Assembly: GCA_017848795.1 (NCBI GenBank)
Contig: JAFIHG010000050.1
Span: forward strand, 62,001 to 126,000
DNA from: Candidatus Nanopelagicales bacterium
GTDB taxonomy: Bacteria > Actinomycetota > Actinomycetes > S36-B12 > CAIYMF01
Reading direction: 5' to 3'
Length of the DNA: 64,000 bases
Under the pieces are notes generated by a model, which saw only the letters and a list, made by a program, of their open reading frames with translations, had not been told where the DNA came from and made no database searches. A program made the translations under genes and the position numbers. This document shows positions 7,413 through 15,885 of the stretch, one piece after another. How positions within the stretch are numbered: the first letter of the stretch is position 1; every line of letters begins with the position of its first letter.

Positions 7413-7429
7413 CCCGCTGCCTGCGTGAC

Positions 7430-7759
7430 GTGCAGTGGGCTGCGCTGATCCTCGAAGCGAGGACAGCGCGCGCCAGCGGCGTGAGCGTGTCGGACCTGCG
7501 CGGGCACGGCTGGGGCTGGACCCCGCCGGACCGGCTGTTGGCGATGGCGCTGCTCGTGCATGAGGACTCGATCTGCCGCGGCTGCGGGCAGTACGTCGAC
7601 GAGGCGTACGACGTCCGGGCCGTGGGTGAGTACGAGGTGCGGTCGCAGGTGTGTGAGGGCTGTGCGGCCCGTGAGCGGCACCAGGACCGGAGCAAGGACG
7701 ACCGGCACGTGCACGGCGAGTTGACGTACGTGGTGGACCTGCGACGAGAGGAGGACTGA
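7430..7759 (+). CDS. Tail assembly chaperone, second frame (T-like) with zinc-ribbon motif
   Basis: This ORF lies in the -1 frame relative to the upstream chaperone and ends overlapping the tape measure start. The coordinates give the first possible independent start (GTG at 7430, 109 residues), but the frame is open upstream and the usual product would be a frameshift fusion. The sequence has 'WGWTPPDRLLAMALLVHED', then CRGCG and CEGC pairs, a four-Cys zinc-ribbon seen in some actinophage chaperones. It ends 'VVDLRREED'. No strong Shine-Dalgarno precedes the GTG, which supports frameshift expression. Confidence 0.7.
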   Translation: MQWAALILEARTARASGVSVSDLRGHGWGWTPPDRLLAMALLVHEDSICRGCGQYVDEAYDVRAVGEYEVRSQVCEGCAARERHQDRSKDDRHVHGELTYVVDLRREED

Positions 7760-10700
7760 TGGCCGACAAGGTCGTATCGGTCGTCCTCGAAGCGAAAATC
7801 GCCGGGTTCAAGACGCAGATGGCGCAGGCCGGCGCCGCGGTCAAGGGCGCCGGGGCGAGCATGGTCGGCACCCTGGACGCCGCGCAGAAGAAGTCCGTCG
7901 CGTTCGGGGACGCCTACCGCAAGTCCATGGACACCCGTCACCTGCGCGCGTTCGACATCGCGGGCGCGGGCCTGGTGGCGACGCTCGGCCTGGCGGTGGC
8001 GAAGGCCGCGTCGTTCGAGAAGTCCCTGTCCCTGGTGAAGGCCGTCTCGGGTGCGACGACCGAGCAGATGGCCCAGCTGCGGCAGGCGGCGTTGGACGCC
8101 GGGCAGGACACGGTGTTCTCCGCGTCGGAGTCGGCGGACGCGATCGCGGAGTTGAGCAAGGCGGGCGTGTCGACGGCGAACATCCTCGGCGGTGCGTTGC
8201 GTGGCGCCCTGGACCTTGCCGCCGCGGGCGGGCTCGGTCTGGCCGACGCGGCGACGATCGCGGCGCAGTCGATGAACACGTTCCAGCTTTCCGGCGCGGA
8301 CGTGACCCATATAGCGGACGTGCTTGCGGCGGGTGCGAACAAGTCCGCGGCGGACGTGGACACTCTCGCCCTGGCGATGCGTCAGGGTGGCTTGGTCGCC
8401 AAGCAGACCGGGCTCTCGTTCGAGGACACCGCCGGGGTGCTGTCCCTGTTTGCCGACAACGCCCTCGTGGGTTCGGACGCGGGCACGTCGCTGAAGACGA
8501 TGCTGCAGCGTCTGACCCCGCAGTCGAAGCAGGCGCAGCGCGCGTTCGACGACCTGGGTATTTCCGCGTATGACGCGCAGGGCAACTTCGTGGGGATCGA
8601 CAAGTTCGCCGGCCAGTTGCACGACCGGCTCAAGGACCTGTCCCCGCAGGCGCGTAACGCGGCCCTGTCGGTCATGTTCGGTTCGGACGCGGTGCGTGCG
8701 GCTGCGGTGCTGTATGAGGCCGGGGCGAAGGGTGTGCGCGAGTACGTCGACGCGGTCGACGACACGGGCGCGGCGTCGCGGATGGCGTCGACGATGACGG
8801 ACAACCTGGCTGGTGACATCGAGCGCCTGTCGGGTGCGATCGAGACCGGGTTGATCAAGGGCGGCACGGGTGCGAATGACGTGCTGCGTTGGTTGACGCA
8901 GCGGGCGGAGACGGCTGCGGACGCGGTGTCATCGCTGCCCGCTCCGGTGCTGGCGACGACGCTCGGCGTGACGGGCTTGTCGGGTGCGTTCCTGCTGCTC
9001 GCGCCGCGCATCATGGCGACGGTCGACGCGATGAAGGCGATGAACCTGTCGTGGGGCAAGCTCGGCAAGGGCCTGGCCGGTGGCGTCGCCGCGGTCGGCG
9101 TCCTCGCGATCGCGACGAGCGCGATGTCGGCGCGGCAGAGCATGTCGGACCTGAACGACGAGGTCGACAAGCTCCGGGACAACCTGAACGCGCCGGCCGG
9201 TCAACGGGGTCTGCTCTCGGACATCGTGAGCCAGTCCCGCGATGCTGCCGCCTCGCTGCACGAGGAGCTGTTCGGCGGTTCCGGGCTGGCCGCGGTGTGG
9301 TCGTCGATCACGCACGGCGTGGGGTCGGCGATCGGGGACTCGTGGAACCCGTTCGCGAACATCTCCGACGCCTTCGACAAGAGCAACGCGAAGATGCAAG
9401 AGGCGCAGCGGATAGGCGCCTCGTATCAGGCGATGCTCGGCGACCTCGCGTACAAGATGAACCTGACCGGTTCGGACGCCGCGAAGCTGGCCGACGAGGC
9501 GTACACCGCGGGCGTGCAGTTCACCGGCTCGTACCACGACCAGGCGGACGCCGTGGTCGCGTGGGCGCAGTCGACGAACGCGGGCAACCAGTCGGTGCAG
9601 GCGTCGATGGCGGCGACGGCGAACGCGGCGACCCGCATGTCCGACGTGCTGCTCGGTGCGTTCGGGCTGCTCGACGAGCGTGGCAAGAAGCGCGCGTTCC
9701 AGGCGTCGATCGACGCGCTGACGAAGGCGCTGAAGGACAACGGGCGCACCCTCGACATCAACACGTCGAAGGGCCGGGCGAACCAGGCCGCGCTCGACGA
9801 CATCGCCCGCGCGACGCTGGACCTGGCGACGACCAAGACGAAGGAAGGCGAGGTCGTCGTCTCCAACGCCCGCGCGTTGGAGCGTGGCCGCAACGCCTAC
9901 GTCAAGGCCGCCGAGGCGATGGGCATGAGCCGCAAGGCAGCGGAACAGCTCGCGGACCGGGTGTTCGGCACGACAGAGCAGGTCAAGAAGCTGTCCGCCG
10001 AGCTCAACGCGATCCCGAAGAAGACTTCCGCGCGGGTCGACGTGAACACGTCGTCCGCGGACCGGGCGCTGCAGGGCCTCGCGTCCCGGCTGCGGTCGAT
10101 CACCGGCCAGTCCTACACCGTGTCGATGACCGGTGTCGCCCGCGGCGGGCGCGGCTCCTCGGGCCGGGGACGGGCGAGCGGCGGCCCGATCACCGGGCCG
10201 GGCACCGGCACGTCGGACTCGGTGCCGATCTGGGCGTCGAACGGCGAGTACGTCATCCGGGCGTCGAGCGTCGCCCGGTACGGCCGGCACGTGTTCGACG
10301 ACCTGAACGCCGGCCGGTACGCGACCGGTGGGAAGGTTGGGGACCGCAAACGTGGGGTCGCGCAGCGCATCCAGGACCGGGTGAACCGGCGCGGTGAGTC
10401 GTTCCTCGACTACTACCGGCAGTCCCGTAGTCAGGTGCGCTCGTTCGGGCTGCTGTCGGCCGGCGCCTATGACCCGCAGCGGGAGGCGGACGCGTTGCGG
10501 GAGCAGACGGCGGCGTCGCAGGCGCTCGCGAACGCGCAGGACCGGCTCAACAAGATCCGCCAGTACGCCGCCCGCGCCACCGATCCGCGGGCCCGCGCGA
10601 ACGCGCTCGCCCTCGAAGCGGACGCCAAGTCGGAGTTGGCGAAGGCGACTGGGCGGCTCGCAGCGGCGGATCAGGGTGTCGCCGCGTCGCGGCCGTCCGC

Positions 10701-11151
10701 GGCCACGTACCTGAAGGCGCAGACGGGGCAGATCCGCACGGCGCGCACGTTCCTCGCGGACCTGAAGAAGCTCAAGTCGTGGCACCTGCGCTCGGATGTG
10801 GTGGCGGACCTGTTCTCCCGTGGCCCGGAGGAGGGTGGCGCGATCGCGCACGCGCTCGTCGAGGGTGGGAAGTCCGCGGTCGGTACGGCGAATGCGCAGC
10901 AGCGGCAGTTGAACCGGCTCGCGACTCGTGCGGGGAAGTTCGCGTTGGCGAACCAGTATGGGGCGTCGCTCGGGGATGCCCGCGCGATGGCCGGGGTGCA
11001 GGTCGTGATCCAGAAGGGCGCGGTCGAGGTGAAGGTCGACGGTGAGGTCGGCCGGGCGACTGAGCGGCGCATCGAGCACAAGGTCGAGCAGGCGGTCGGT
11101 CGCGCGATGCGCGCCACCGGCAACGCCGGCAAGCACGGGCGGCGCAAGTGA
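7759..11151 (+). CDS. Tail tape measure protein
   Basis: This 1,130-residue protein is the longest in the prophage. It sets tail length and leaves during DNA ejection. Residues about 90-340 carry the TP901-type tape measure core ('FEKSLSLVKAVSGATTEQ', 'DTVFSASESADAIAELSKAG', 'LSLFADNALVGSDAGTSLKT'). Hydrophobic segments around residues 395-455 could insert in the membrane. The C-terminal half is Ala-rich, helical and charged, with a Gly/Ser/Arg-rich spacer near 'GGRGSSGRGRASGG'. No lytic domain is recognised. The ATG follows GAGGAGG and overlaps the upstream stop. By the usual rule of about 0.15 nm per residue, the tail would be roughly 170 nm long. Confidence 0.9.
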   Translation: MADKVVSVVLEAKIAGFKTQMAQAGAAVKGAGASMVGTLDAAQKKSVAFGDAYRKSMDTRHLRAFDIAGAGLVATLGLAVAKAASFEKSLSLVKAVSGATTEQMAQLRQAALDAGQDTVFSASESADAIAELSKAGVSTANILGGALRGALDLAAAGGLGLADAATIAAQSMNTFQLSGADVTHIADVLAAGANKSAADVDTLALAMRQGGLVAKQTGLSFEDTAGVLSLFADNALVGSDAGTSLKTMLQRLTPQSKQAQRAFDDLGISAYDAQGNFVGIDKFAGQLHDRLKDLSPQARNAALSVMFGSDAVRAAAVLYEAGAKGVREYVDAVDDTGAASRMASTMTDNLAGDIERLSGAIETGLIKGGTGANDVLRWLTQRAETAADAVSSLPAPVLATTLGVTGLSGAFLLLAPRIMATVDAMKAMNLSWGKLGKGLAGGVAAVGVLAIATSAMSARQSMSDLNDEVDKLRDNLNAPAGQRGLLSDIVSQSRDAAASLHEELFGGSGLAAVWSSITHGVGSAIGDSWNPFANISDAFDKSNAKMQEAQRIGASYQAMLGDLAYKMNLTGSDAAKLADEAYTAGVQFTGSYHDQADAVVAWAQSTNAGNQSVQASMAATANAATRMSDVLLGAFGLLDERGKKRAFQASIDALTKALKDNGRTLDINTSKGRANQAALDDIARATLDLATTKTKEGEVVVSNARALERGRNAYVKAAEAMGMSRKAAEQLADRVFGTTEQVKKLSAELNAIPKKTSARVDVNTSSADRALQGLASRLRSITGQSYTVSMTGVARGGRGSSGRGRASGGPITGPGTGTSDSVPIWASNGEYVIRASSVARYGRHVFDDLNAGRYATGGKVGDRKRGVAQRIQDRVNRRGESFLDYYRQSRSQVRSFGLLSAGAYDPQREADALREQTAASQALANAQDRLNKIRQYAARATDPRARANALALEADAKSELAKATGRLAAADQGVAASRPSAATYLKAQTGQIRTARTFLADLKKLKSWHLRSDVVADLFSRGPEEGGAIAHALVEGGKSAVGTANAQQRQLNRLATRAGKFALANQYGASLGDARAMAGVQVVIQKGAVEVKVDGEVGRATERRIEHKVEQAVGRAMRATGNAGKHGRRK

Positions 11152-12989
11152 GCACCTACCGTCTGACCCCGAACACGAACGCGACCCGGTGGGGTAGCGG
11201 GTCACTGTCTGCGGTGGGTACGGCTCCGGCGTCGGGTGGCCAGTCGGACGGGTCGGATTCCTCGTACCTGTTGTTCGCCCCGGTGCCGGGTCCGTTCCAG
11301 TACACGCTGGCGGCGATGCGGGTGGCGTCGGTGGCGGTGCCGTCCTCTGAGCGGGTGGTGGCGTGCCGCGCGGGTGGCCGGGCGTGGCGGACGACGGCGG
11401 GCACGGTGTACGCGAACGTGTCGGCGGGCTTGCCGACGTCGGGTGAGCCGCGGCAGGTGGGTCCGGTCGGGACGCGGGCGTTGACGGGCTCGGCGGTCGA
11501 TTTCGCGTCGGGTACGGGTGCGGTGTTGTTGTCGCAGGCGGACGTGGACAGCCTGCGGGTGCTGGTGTCGGTGGTGGCGAGCGCCGCGGGTCAGCTGGCG
11601 CGGGTGTCGGAGTCGTGGGTCGAGCTGGTGACCGCGTCGATCCCGCGCACCCCGGTGAGCATCGCGGTGTCGTCGAGCACGGTGACCCGCCCGGTGGTGT
11701 CGTGGACGCACACCGACCGTACGGAGCGGACGACGACGACGAAGGCGCGCACCGGCAGCACGGCGACGATCACGACGAGCATCGCGCACGGGTTCACGGT
11801 CGGGCAGACCGTGGGCGTGTCGATCGGCGACGCGGACCTGGACGGGTCGTGGACGATCACGGCGGTTACCTCGACGACGTTCCAGTACACGACGACGACG
11901 TCGGGGACGATCTCGTCGACGTCGGCGTCGGGTACGGCGTGGACGGGTGACGACAAGGCGCAGTACCAGGCGCGGGTGAAAGTGTTCTCGCAGGCGCAGT
12001 ATTCGGCGTCCGGCTTCGACCCGGACGCGGTGACACCGATCTGGACGACGCTGGTCACGGACGGCTCGCAGTCGGCGCAGGTCGGGGTGGACCTGGTCAA
12101 CGGGACCACCTACCGCGCCTACGTGCGCACCAGCGCGACCGCGTACGGGCAGATCCTCACGAGCGCGTTCGGGTACGTGCAGTGGACCACCGCGCTCGCG
12201 ACCCCGGCCGCTCCGGGCACGTTCACCGCGACGTTGCAGCCCGACGGGTCCGTTGCGGTGGTATTCAACGGCACACTTATCGCCCCGGCCGGATCATGGG
12301 AGCCACTCACTCAGGCGCTGATCGAGCGCAGCGTTGATGGCGGGTCGACCTGGCAGCGGGTGTGGGTGCGGCCGGGAACGGCGGACACGCAGACCGGATC
12401 GGGGACGCGTCCGGCGACGGACGGCACCTACGGGGTGCAGATGCAGTACCCGGGCTGCGACCTGCTCGACTATGAGGCGCCGCGCGGCGGGACCGTGAGC
12501 TACCGGGGCCGGCAGGTGTGGACCGGGCCGTCGGGTGTGCTCATGTCCAACGCGGCCACCGCCAGCGTCACCGTGCCCAACGACGGCACCTACGTCCTGC
12601 GCTCCATGCTCGACCCGACCATCGCGTGCCGCCCGCGCGTCTACGCCGGCTCCCCGCCCGCGTGGGAACAGACCGAGACGCAGGCCGTCTACCGGCCCGT
12701 CGGGCGCACCGCGGCCGTCGTCGTCACCGGGGACCTGTACGCCCCCGACGCGGCATACACGTTCCGTTGCGCCACCCCCGCCGAGCTCGACGCGCTCATG
12801 CGGGTCTTGTCCATGCAGGGCCGGGTGCTGCTGCAGGAGCCGTTGAAGGACTCGGCCGGGTGGGGCCGACAAGCGTACCTGCGCGCCGGGGACAAGCGGG
12901 CCTGGGCGTTGGAGCCGCAGGCGCACGCCGACGCCCCGTACATGACCGTGAGCGTCCCGTTCACGGGCGTGGACGCCGGGGTCGGCTGA
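11148..12989 (+). CDS. Minor tail protein with fibronectin-type and small beta domains
   Basis: This 613-residue protein is coupled to the tape measure gene (GTGA overlap) and lies in the position of the distal tail protein. The middle region (residues about 175-270) holds a Thr-rich beta domain with 'SIAHGFTVGQTVGVSIGDAD' and 'TAVTSTTFQYTTTT', a decoration-type module common in actinophage tails. It is followed by fibronectin-III-like sequence ('TTYRAYVRTSATAYGQ'). The C-terminal third ('DALMRVLSMQGRVLLQEP') looks like the tail-tip attachment part. There are no catalytic residues. It is probably structural and exposed at the tail tip. Confidence 0.72.
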   Translation: MSTYRLTPNTNATRWGSGSLSAVGTAPASGGQSDGSDSSYLLFAPVPGPFQYTLAAMRVASVAVPSSERVVACRAGGRAWRTTAGTVYANVSAGLPTSGEPRQVGPVGTRALTGSAVDFASGTGAVLLSQADVDSLRVLVSVVASAAGQLARVSESWVELVTASIPRTPVSIAVSSSTVTRPVVSWTHTDRTERTTTTKARTGSTATITTSIAHGFTVGQTVGVSIGDADLDGSWTITAVTSTTFQYTTTTSGTISSTSASGTAWTGDDKAQYQARVKVFSQAQYSASGFDPDAVTPIWTTLVTDGSQSAQVGVDLVNGTTYRAYVRTSATAYGQILTSAFGYVQWTTALATPAAPGTFTATLQPDGSVAVVFNGTLIAPAGSWEPLTQALIERSVDGGSTWQRVWVRPGTADTQTGSGTRPATDGTYGVQMQYPGCDLLDYEAPRGGTVSYRGRQVWTGPSGVLMSNAATASVTVPNDGTYVLRSMLDPTIACRPRVYAGSPPAWEQTETQAVYRPVGRTAAVVVTGDLYAPDAAYTFRCATPAELDALMRVLSMQGRVLLQEPLKDSAGWGRQAYLRAGDKRAWALEPQAHADAPYMTVSVPFTGVDAGVG

Positions 12990-12990
12990 G

Positions 12991-14118
12991 GTGACCCGCT
13001 GGCCCGTCTCCGACGACTGGGACCGGGAGATCCGCAACGGCGCCCGCGTCCTGACCCGCGTCGACGTGCACGCGCCGACAGGCAACCTGCTGCGCGCCGC
13101 GGTGCCGTTCCACGACGGCAGCGTCACCATCGACGCTCGCCAGTCGCAGCGACGCACCTGCACCGTCACCTTCGCCGACCCGGACCGGACCCTGACCCCC
13201 GCGCAGGCCGGGGACCTGCTGTCCCTGCTCTCCGGCAACGAACTGCGCCCCTGGTGGGGCGTGCGCTACCCGGACGGCAGCGACGAGTGGGCGCCCCTCG
13301 GCTCGTTCCGTATCCGCACCAACCCGGCGGACGGGTGGACCGTCACCGTCACCGGCACGGACCCGTCCGCGGCGATCAGCGCGAACCAGTGGCTCTACCC
13401 GTACCCGATCGCGGCGAACACGCCGCTCGAGGACGCGCTCGCGGCGGCGCTCGCCGACCGGGCACCCGACCTCGACGTGGCCCTCTCGCAGACCGGGGTG
13501 CTCATCCCGGCGACGACGTTCGGCCTCGACGGCAGCACCGACCCGTGGCAAGACCTGACCGACCTCGCCGCAGACAACGGGTACGTGCTGTGGATCGACC
13601 AGGGCCGCACCGCGCGGCTCGCGCCCGCCCCGGACGTGCTAGGCGCGACCCCGGTGCTCGACCTGGGCGAGGACGAGCGCAGCCTGATCCTCGACGGGGC
13701 AGCGAAGGACTGGGACGACTCCGAGGCGTACAACGGCGGCCTCATCGTCGGGGAGTCCTCGGACACGACCCCGGTGCAGGTCGAGGTGTGGGACGACGAC
13801 CCGTCCTCACCCACGTACGCGTTCGGCCCGTACGGGCGCCGCCCCTGGCCGACGATCACCACCCCGCAGGCGACGTCGCTGGATGCGGCGACCCGGCTCG
13901 GGATGGCGGAGATCGCCCGCCGGCGCGGCGCCGCGCAGACCCTCACCCTGCCGCTGATCCCGGACGGGTCATGGGACGTCGACATGCCCATCCGGGTCAC
14001 GTCGTCGGCGCTGCGGGTGTCCGGTGAGGTCGCCGTCGTCGAGCAGATCACGTTGCCGCTCACCGTCATGGGAGGTCCGATGCAGGTCCGGGCGCGCACC
14101 GCGCAGGTCACGGCATGA
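12991..14118 (+). CDS. Tail-tip/baseplate hub protein (DUF5047/gp44-like)
   Basis: This 375-residue protein follows the distal tail gene directly. The N-terminus 'MTRWPVSDDWDREIRNGARVL' and the strand-rich 'LLRAAVPFHDGSVTIDARQSQRRTCTVTF' match actinophage hub proteins. Central 'WLYPYPIAANTPLEDALAAAL' and 'GYVLWIDQGRTARLAPAP' resemble gp44/gp27-like hub domains that form the trimeric ring holding the tail needle. The C-terminus 'GEVAVVEQITLPLTVMGGPMQ' is also typical. It overlaps the next gene by four bases. Confidence 0.68.
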   Translation: MTRWPVSDDWDREIRNGARVLTRVDVHAPTGNLLRAAVPFHDGSVTIDARQSQRRTCTVTFADPDRTLTPAQAGDLLSLLSGNELRPWWGVRYPDGSDEWAPLGSFRIRTNPADGWTVTVTGTDPSAAISANQWLYPYPIAANTPLEDALAAALADRAPDLDVALSQTGVLIPATTFGLDGSTDPWQDLTDLAADNGYVLWIDQGRTARLAPAPDVLGATPVLDLGEDERSLILDGAAKDWDDSEAYNGGLIVGESSDTTPVQVEVWDDDPSSPTYAFGPYGRRPWPTITTPQATSLDAATRLGMAEIARRRGAAQTLTLPLIPDGSWDVDMPIRVTSSALRVSGEVAVVEQITLPLTVMGGPMQVRARTAQVTA

Positions 14119-14648
14119 CCGCACTGCCGCTGGACCCGGTGCAGTTCGTCCGTGACCTGCAGCTGTCCGGGTGGGCCGAGCCGATCCGGTTCGCCGAGGT
14201 CGTGTCGGTGAACCGGTCGACGCGGGTGGCGACGATCCGGCCGTCGAACGCCCCGTCGGACGGGTCGCGTGACGTGGCGGCGCGCTGGCTCGGCCCGGAG
14301 CCGGTCGCGGGTGCGCTCGCCCGGATCGAGACGTACCGCGGTGACGTGCTCGTCGTCGGCGTCGTCGACGCGTGGCCCCGCGAGGCGGCCGGCGCGGTGA
14401 GCATCACCCCGTCCGCGGCGAACACCCCCACGAAAGCCAACATCACGTTCCCTGCCGGTCGGTTCACGCAGCCGCCGCTGGTGCAGGTGGCCGCGAACAC
14501 GACCGGGCCCGGCACGGTCGTCACCGGGGTGTCGTACGCGAACGTGACGACCTCGGGTTGCGAGGTGTGGCTGACCCGGATCAACACGGTCGCGACGACG
14601 GTCGGGTGGGCCGCGGTGCAGATGACTCCGACGTCGGCGGCCGGCTGA
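14115..14648 (+). CDS. Minor tail protein with H-type-lectin-like C-terminus
   Basis: This 177-residue protein is coupled to the hub gene by an ATGA overlap. The N-terminal part ('AEVVSVNRSTRVATIRPSN') looks like an OB/spike-type strand region. Residues about 100-177 ('FPAGRFTQPPLVQVAANT', 'SGCEVWLTRINTVATTVGW', 'AVQMTPTSAAG') follow the pattern of the H-type-lectin fold common in phage tail proteins, which may bind cell-wall sugar. The role is inferred from position and motif pattern. Confidence 0.62.
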   Translation: MTALPLDPVQFVRDLQLSGWAEPIRFAEVVSVNRSTRVATIRPSNAPSDGSRDVAARWLGPEPVAGALARIETYRGDVLVVGVVDAWPREAAGAVSITPSAANTPTKANITFPAGRFTQPPLVQVAANTTGPGTVVTGVSYANVTTSGCEVWLTRINTVATTVGWAAVQMTPTSAAG

Positions 14649-15064
14649 TGCTGCCGTTGGTCGTCCCGTCGCTGTTGGTGGCGGCGGTGGGTCTGAACGA
14701 CGGCGTGGACTGGGACGACGTCGGGTACGCGGCGGCGTTGGTCGTCGCGGTGTTGACGGCGGGTGCGCTGCTGTGGCGCCTGACGCGCTCGACGTGGCAG
14801 TGCCTGCATCAGATCAGCGTGGACACGGCGGCGTCGCGTGCGGCGCTGCCGGGGTTGACCGAGCGCATGGCGGCGTTGGAGGCGCAGATGCGCCCGAACG
14901 GTGGGACCTCGCTGCGGGATCAGGTGACGCGGATCGAGACGCGGCAGATCGAGTTCCGCTCGCGCATGGACGCGATGGGGCAGGACGTGGTCGAGCTGAA
15001 GGACGAGACGGTGCGCCAGGGGCAGCGCCTGGACGCGCACATCGACAGGCATGGAGGCGCGTGA
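14648..15064 (+). CDS. Membrane-anchored coiled-coil phage protein (DUF2746-like)
   Basis: This 138-residue protein starts at an ATG overlapping the upstream stop by one base. One strong hydrophobic helix (residues about 25-44, 'YAAALVVAVLTAGALLW') is followed by a helical, heptad-like tail ('TERMAALEAQM', 'QVTRIETRQIEFRSRMDAMG', 'DETVRQGQRLDAHI'). Similar small DUF2746-type proteins occur between tail and lysis genes in actinophages. The function is unknown: a spanin-like role, membrane attachment or superinfection effect are all possible, and none is shown here. Confidence 0.6.
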   Translation: MLPLVVPSLLVAAVGLNDGVDWDDVGYAAALVVAVLTAGALLWRLTRSTWQCLHQISVDTAASRAALPGLTERMAALEAQMRPNGGTSLRDQVTRIETRQIEFRSRMDAMGQDVVELKDETVRQGQRLDAHIDRHGGA

Positions 15065-15885
15065 TGGCTGCACCGGCACCCTCGTGGAATCTCGTGCGCG
15101 TGTTCGGCACGTGGCGCAACCTGGCGGACGGCGCGTTGAAGGCCGGGACGTACACGATCCGCGTGGTCACCCGCGTCACGAACTCGACTGATGACGCGAT
15201 CATCCCGTCCGGGGTGTTCGCGACGGGTGCGCTCTCGACGTCGGGTGGCGGGCCGTCGCTGTCGGTGCTGACCCCGTGTACGGACGACCCGGACAACGCG
15301 CAGGTGGCGAAGGTCGAGGTCAAGGTCGAGTTCGCGGACGGGTCGACGCCGGAGCGGTACGTGCTCGACGTGCCGTACGCGAACCGGCCGACCGCGGACG
15401 GTGGCAACGACGCGGGCGTGAACCTGCGGACGGCGGTGCTGGCGGACCCGACGACGCCGGACCCGACGGGGGCGTGGAAGGTCGGGGTGGCGAACGGCCT
15501 GGCGCGGTTGAACGCGGCCGGTCAGGTCGTCGACGCGTCCGGCACCCCGGTCACTGGTGGCGGTGGTGGCGGCTCGCCAGGCGCGGACGGCGCGTCCGCG
15601 TACGAGATAGCGCAGCAGAACGGGTTCGCCGGCACGCAGGAGCAGTGGCTGGCCTCGCTGAAGGGCGAGAAGGGCGACCCGGGCGCGCAGGGCGACCCTG
15701 GCGGTCCGGGGCCGAAGGGCGACCCCGGCGCGGCGATGGGTGTGCTGTTCGCGGCCGGTGGGGTGTACCCGCCGCGGCCGAGTGAGGCGGCGCAGGTGTG
15801 GGCGGTCGCCGACACGGCGGTGCGCCCACCGGACGACCGGGCCGGGGATCTGCTGCTCGTGTGGGACTCCAGCTCGTCGCTATGA
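15064..15885 (+). CDS. Collagen-like tail fibre protein
   Basis: This 273-residue fibre protein has an N-terminal beta-rich domain ('SWNLVRVFGTWRNLADGALKAG'). A Gly-rich hinge and a linker 'GASAYEIAQQNGFAGTQEQW' follow, then a short collagen-type Gly-X-Y run of about nine triplets ('GEKGDPGAQGDPGGPGPKGD') and a small C-terminal tip ('GDLLLVWDSSSSL'). The 'AYEIAQQNGFAGTQEQWLASL' plus collagen layout is a standard phage tail-fibre pattern and suggests a trimer. The gene is coupled on both sides by overlapping start/stop codons. Confidence 0.82.
   Translation: MAAPAPSWNLVRVFGTWRNLADGALKAGTYTIRVVTRVTNSTDDAIIPSGVFATGALSTSGGGPSLSVLTPCTDDPDNAQVAKVEVKVEFADGSTPERYVLDVPYANRPTADGGNDAGVNLRTAVLADPTTPDPTGAWKVGVANGLARLNAAGQVVDASGTPVTGGGGGGSPGADGASAYEIAQQNGFAGTQEQWLASLKGEKGDPGAQGDPGGPGPKGDPGAAMGVLFAAGGVYPPRPSEAAQVWAVADTAVRPPDDRAGDLLLVWDSSSSL

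Noticed and set aside
8929-11205. 758-residue - strand ORF opposite the tape measure gene
   Set aside because: It is an Arg/Leu/Val-rich shadow of the tape measure gene with no domain pattern. In contrast, the antisense ORF in the intein shows real nuclease and HTH motifs.
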